In this document: piece by piece, positions 36,849 through 37,986 of the stretch
How the letters are laid out: the number at the start of each line of letters is the position of its first letter
Position numbering within the stretch: the first letter of the stretch is position 1
From: Planctomycetota bacterium
GTDB taxonomy: Bacteria; Planctomycetota; J058
Assembly (NCBI GenBank): GCA_019636275.1
Contig: JAHBXY010000086.1
Location: 1 to 37,986, forward strand
Reading direction: 5' to 3'
DNA length: 37,986 bases
Translations under genes and position numbers: made by a program
The notes under the pieces: model-generated
The model's input: the letters and a program-made list of their open reading frames with translations, nothing else
The model's database searches: none
What the model was told of the DNA's origin: nothing

Positions 36849-37986
36849 TCAGGGGCCGGGGAGGTCCCACACGACGAGCTCCCCGTCCGCGCCGGCCGTG
36901 ACCACGCGCCGTCCGTCGGGCGTGATCACCGCGCACAGCGCCGGGCCCTCGTGGGCCTGCGTCCACCAGCGCAGGCGACGGTCGCGCAGGCTCCAGCCCA
37001 GGAGCAGGCCGCCGTGCGTGCCGGTCACCACGAGGTCCTCGCGCACGTCGACCCCGGCCACGCCCCGGTAGCGGCGTGTGGCCTCGAAGGCGTTGACCTC
37101 CTCGGGAGGATCGAGCGCGATCGGGACCCCCGCCCCCCGCAGGTCCCACAGGAGGAGCGTCGTCCGGTTGCGCACGCCGACGAGGACCTGCTCGGCGTCG
37201 AGGAAGCGCGCCCGCGCGAGCTGCCAGCCACGGTCGGCCGGCGGCGGCGGCAGGACGCCCGCCGCGATGGCCTCCTCGACGCGCGCCTCGCGCAGGGTGC
37301 GCGCGGCCTCGGGGTCGACGATCAGCCAGCGAGCGCCGGTCGGGTAGCCCGGCGCCGTGACCGTGATCAGGCAGCGCGCCCCCGCGGGGTCCCAGGCGAC
37401 CGTCTCGCCGTGCGGGCGGCCCAGGCTGGCCACCAGGCCGAGCGGGGAGAGCGCGCGCGCTTCGAGCAGGAGCACCGTGCCGTCGAGGGCGGCGATGGCC
37501 AGGCGCGCGCCGTCGGGGGTGAAGGCCGCGTCGCAGGGGTCCTCGAGGGTGCGGGTCTCGGCCGCGAGGACCGGCGCCGGGCCGGTCAAGTCCCACCGGC
37601 GCAGGGCCAGGTCGGCCCCGCCGCTGACCAGGGCCGCGCCGTCGGGCGAGAAGGCCAGCGCCTTGACCCAGCGGCGGTCGCCGCGCGGCTCGGGCGCGTG
37701 GTCGAAGGCGTGCACGAGGTCGCCGGTGTCGACGTCCCACACGCGCACGCGGCCGTCCTCGCAGCCGGCGGCCACCTGCGCGGCGCCGGGGCGGGCGGCG
37801 AGGCGCCACACGGGCGTGCTCACGGTCAGGCGCCGGGCGACCGTCGGAGGGCCCGTCCGCTCTGCCGGGGTCTCGACCGGGCGCGGCGCGAGGACCTCCG
37901 TCGTCGGCGGTGTCGTCGGTGATGTCGACGGGGGCGGCGGCCGGGGCGGCGACGGCGGCTCGGGCGCCCACGTCAGCGCGAGCCAG
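36849..37986 (-). CDS. WD40-repeat protein, N-terminus outside window
   Basis: The frame is open to the window edge, so the gene is 5' partial; a GTG at 37823 is only an internal candidate. The first visible residues ('WLALTWAPEPPSPPRPPPP') look like the end of a membrane helix followed by a Pro/Thr-rich linker of about 45 residues. The C-terminal 325 residues are a beta-propeller of WD40/quinoprotein type with repeats ending in 'VRVWDVDTG', 'LRRWDLTG', 'TLLLWDLRG', 'LLLGWSLRD' and 'LVVWDLPG'. The layout is that of Planctomycete-type membrane sensors, often a Ser/Thr kinase followed by TM and WD40, but the kinase part is not in view. Possibly a scaffold or sensor; the function is unknown. Confidence 0.8.
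   Translation of the reverse strand, partial: WLALTWAPEPPSPPRPPPPSTSPTTPPTTEVLAPRPVETPAERTGPPTVARRLTVSTPVWRLAARPGAAQVAAGCEDGRVRVWDVDTGDLVHAFDHAPEPRGDRRWVKALAFSPDGAALVSGGADLALRRWDLTGPAPVLAAETRTLEDPCDAAFTPDGARLAIAALDGTVLLLEARALSPLGLVASLGRPHGETVAWDPAGARCLITVTAPGYPTGARWLIVDPEAARTLREARVEEAIAAGVLPPPPADRGWQLARARFLDAEQVLVGVRNRTTLLLWDLRGAGVPIALDPPEEVNAFEATRRYRGVAGVDVREDLVVTGTHGGLLLGWSLRDRRLRWWTQAHEGPALCAVITPDGRRVVTAGADGELVVWDLPGP

Overview
The window is very GC-rich DNA (clearly above 70% by eye, with G/C-saturated third codon positions) from a bacterium with an outer membrane: it carries an LptB-like LPS-export ATPase. Two enlarged signal peptidases I with zinc-ribbon and beta-sandwich insertions, a DUF6677-like membrane protein, a TIGR02996-like N-terminus, many HEAT and WD40 proteins and TIG/BNR lipoproteins point to a Planctomycetota-like lineage or a myxobacterium-like one. 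I cannot fix the phylum from this sequence alone.

Layout. 1-1.84 kb: the 3' part of a DUF6930/DUF7309-like protein and a convergent TIGR02996-like protein. 1.9-9.7 kb: a plus-strand operon, rdgB - lepA - lepB1 - lepB2 - lptB-like ATPase - DUF6677-like protein - small membrane protein, with most genes joined by 4-nt GTGA stop/start overlaps. 9.7-10.3 kb: a gene-free stretch of palindromic repeat elements. 10.3-13.1 kb: an MFS transporter and a secreted papain/C39-like cysteine protease, then a truncated copy of a second such protease.

13.3-28.7 kb: the most interesting region, a minus-strand retron operon of about 15 kb. It starts with a structured ncRNA (28410-28660) that has a 37-bp hairpin and a matching -10 box. 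Next comes a retron reverse transcriptase with the NAxxH, YADD and VTG motifs. Then follow four HEAT/ARM-repeat genes (about 379, 920, 2070 and 729 residues) and last a winged-helix + SWIM zinc-finger protein. RT with ARM/HEAT and WHSWIM partners is, from memory, the signature of type XIII retrons; four tandem HEAT genes would be an unusually expanded form. The two central HEAT genes contain well over twenty apparent frameshifts, while the RT, first and last HEAT genes read cleanly. They are therefore either decaying or badly sequenced.

28.7-33.05 kb: a Coa1-like small membrane protein divergent from the retron, a large TIG/cadherin/BNR lipoprotein, and a frameshifted membrane-anchored HEAT protein. 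33.06-36.8 kb: a minus-strand sugar-nucleotide/glycan operon (CysQ/IMPase-like phosphatase - UDP-sugar dehydrogenase - NAD-dependent epimerase - GT2 glycosyltransferase). 36.85-37.99 kb: the C-terminal WD40 part of a protein that continues beyond the window.

A recurring -10-like hexamer (TANNNT) lies exactly 7 nt before the ATG of two genes and 7 nt before the predicted 5' end of the retron ncRNA. This suggests a consistent promoter geometry and some leaderless transcripts.
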